NCBI GenBank assembly: GCA_964023275.1
Contig: OZ029920.1
Span: 62,001-126,000, forward strand
DNA from: Norana najaformis
Taxonomy: Eukaryota; Annelida; Clitellata; Crassiclitellata; Hormogastridae
Length of the DNA: 64,000 nt
Direction of reading: 5' to 3'
Part shown: piece after piece, positions 63,088-64,000 of the stretch
How positions within the stretch are numbered: position 1 is the stretch's first letter
Layout of the letters: the number at the start of each line of letters is the position of its first letter
Position numbers and translations under genes: made by a program
The notes under the pieces: generated by a model
What the model was told of the DNA's origin: nothing
What the model saw: only the letters and a program-made list of their open reading frames with translations
Database searches by the model: none

Positions 63088-64000
63088 TCAGTCTACTGAT
63101 TTGTACTTCTTTTTGACGATTAAGATCTGTGTATTTAATATCTGACTTACTGAAGGACATATTGTTTTATAAAAATGTCCGTTTGTATTTCTTGTATATT
63201 CAATCTGCCATTTGTTTATTATATAATTTGGAATTAAAGAATATACTTCACTGAGTTCTAAGTAATTAGTGGGATTGATACTTCTTAATTGTAATGCATC
63301 TTTGGCCATCATATTTGGTTTGTCATTCCCCAACATGTTAGTGAGTCTCGGGATCCATACAAATTTAGTCTTACTGTATTTAATTTTATTAAATGAATTA
63401 ATGATGTCATTTAGTAGATTAGGTCTAGCTTTAGAAAAGAATCCTTTAATGGAGGTCAGTGCGCTTAAGGAATCAGAGAAAACTGCGAACTGACATAGGT
63501 TAGGAGATTCATTTTCTAGAATCCATAAGAGGGATTCATTGATAGCAGTCATCTCTGCAGCATAAATGCTTGAATTATCGCATAACCTAAACTTTCTCTC
63601 AACATGGAGACTAGGGATAGTAAAGGCTGCGGCTACAGTTTTGTCTGCCTTAGATCCATCTGTGTATATATGAGTGTAATGATCAAACTTAGAGATTAAC
63701 TCTAGAGCTATTAATCTCTTGTATTCAGGATTATCTTCCTGCTTAGTGATGAATTTTTTAAGGCTTAATTCTATTTCAGATTTATCAGACGTCCATGATG
63801 GATAAGATGAGAACATAGGGGCAGCAAAAGGGGTAACATGGGAAGTGAAAAAATCCAAAGTGCGAGTGTATATGGATTGATTTTTATTGCAAGGGGTTCT
63901 ATATTCATTGGTCCAATGAGGTTTCATAGCAGTTTTAGCAGTGTGATATTTGTTTCCTAGAATTTTGGTGCCTAATTTGAGGGAATTTTGGAGACGTCTT
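63088..64000 (-). CDS. RNase H part of a non-LTR retrotransposon ORF (partial)
   Basis: The frame is open to the right edge of the window, so this is the C-terminal end of a longer ORF whose reverse transcriptase lies outside. Numbering from the Met at 63927, an RNase H1-type domain spans about 85-215: Asp90 in IYTDGSK, Glu125 in YAAEMTAIN and Asp152 in VFSDSLSAL are present. The fourth site, normally in GNEKAD, reads GNDKPN, giving Asn205 for the expected Asp. The conserved His after WIP is also missing (WIPRLTN). After the domain comes a HFYKTICPS block and a C-terminal tail. RNase H after reverse transcriptase is typical of I-group and related LINEs. The changed residues suggest a decaying copy, though the frame is still open. 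Confidence 0.75.
   Translation of the reverse strand, partial: RRLQNSLKLGTKILGNKYHTAKTAMKPHWTNEYRTPCNKNQSIYTRTLDFFTSHVTPFAAPMFSSYPSWTSDKSEIELSLKKFITKQEDNPEYKRLIALELISKFDHYTHIYTDGSKADKTVAAAFTIPSLHVERKFRLCDNSSIYAAEMTAINESLLWILENESPNLCQFAVFSDSLSALTSIKGFFSKARPNLLNDIINSFNKIKYSKTKFVWIPRLTNMLGNDKPNMMAKDALQLRSINPTNYLELSEVYSLIPNYIINKWQIEYTRNTNGHFYKTICPSVSQILNTQILIVKKKYKSVD

Overview
This is animal (metazoan) nuclear DNA. The evidence is two-exon genes with GT-AG introns, TRIM/RBCC ubiquitin-ligase domains, CR1/L2-type and RNase H-bearing LINEs, a tRNA-derived SINE, cut-and-paste transposons and long microsatellites. A host species cannot be fixed from the sequence. The RING/B-box/coiled-coil/Kelch architecture and the LINE with a 2A-like peptide point to a non-vertebrate, probably marine, animal; that is inference. 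Real coding sequence is sparse, and most of the window is repeats.

The backbone is three paralogous genes on the + strand, each encoding RING, two B-boxes, a coiled coil and a Kelch-type region: copy A (12788-15576), copy B (30840-33628) and copy C (49543-52367). Each has two visible coding exons joined by a phase-1 intron at the same codon. A and C lie inside direct segmental duplications of about 11.8 kb (about 9054-20912 and 45845-57565) that are nearly identical through introns and flanks. B, which lies between them, is an older and more diverged copy (homology about 25010-33935) with its own insertions. They are best read as a local family of TRIM-type E3 ligases whose Kelch region could bind substrates.

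The mobile elements are diverse. At 3492-6116 is an apparently complete 2.6-kb DNA transposon with an intact 567-codon transposase-like gene, about 115-130 bp imperfect terminal inverted repeats ending in CACTGG, and a TAT target-site duplication. It sits inside another dispersed repeat. At 37265-38900 (minus strand) are 5' and 3' fragments of a CR1/L2-like LINE whose 5' part encodes a 2A-like DIELNPGP motif. The middle is missing, and a small element with inverted repeats and an acidic broken ORF lies at the junction. Further LINE remnants are at 28562-30405 and 58617-59581, and an RNase H-carrying LINE ORF runs off the right edge (63088-64000, minus). A tRNA-derived SINE with a perfect 11-bp target duplication is at 40380-40670.

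The rest is a mosaic of a few short modules repeated dozens of times in both orientations. Module M1 carries TTTAACGACATCTTATGG followed by GGCCGTTGACGTCG. Its longer form, M1b, continues to GGCAGTGGCGGAGTT. Module M2 is GATTTAAAGGTGTCTAAG. Module P is a palindromic unit of about 140 bp. Other intermediate repeats are also present. The module order is partly conserved, so they look like pieces of one or more larger undescribed repeat families. One 10-N assembly gap (34214-34223) follows a CA repeat.
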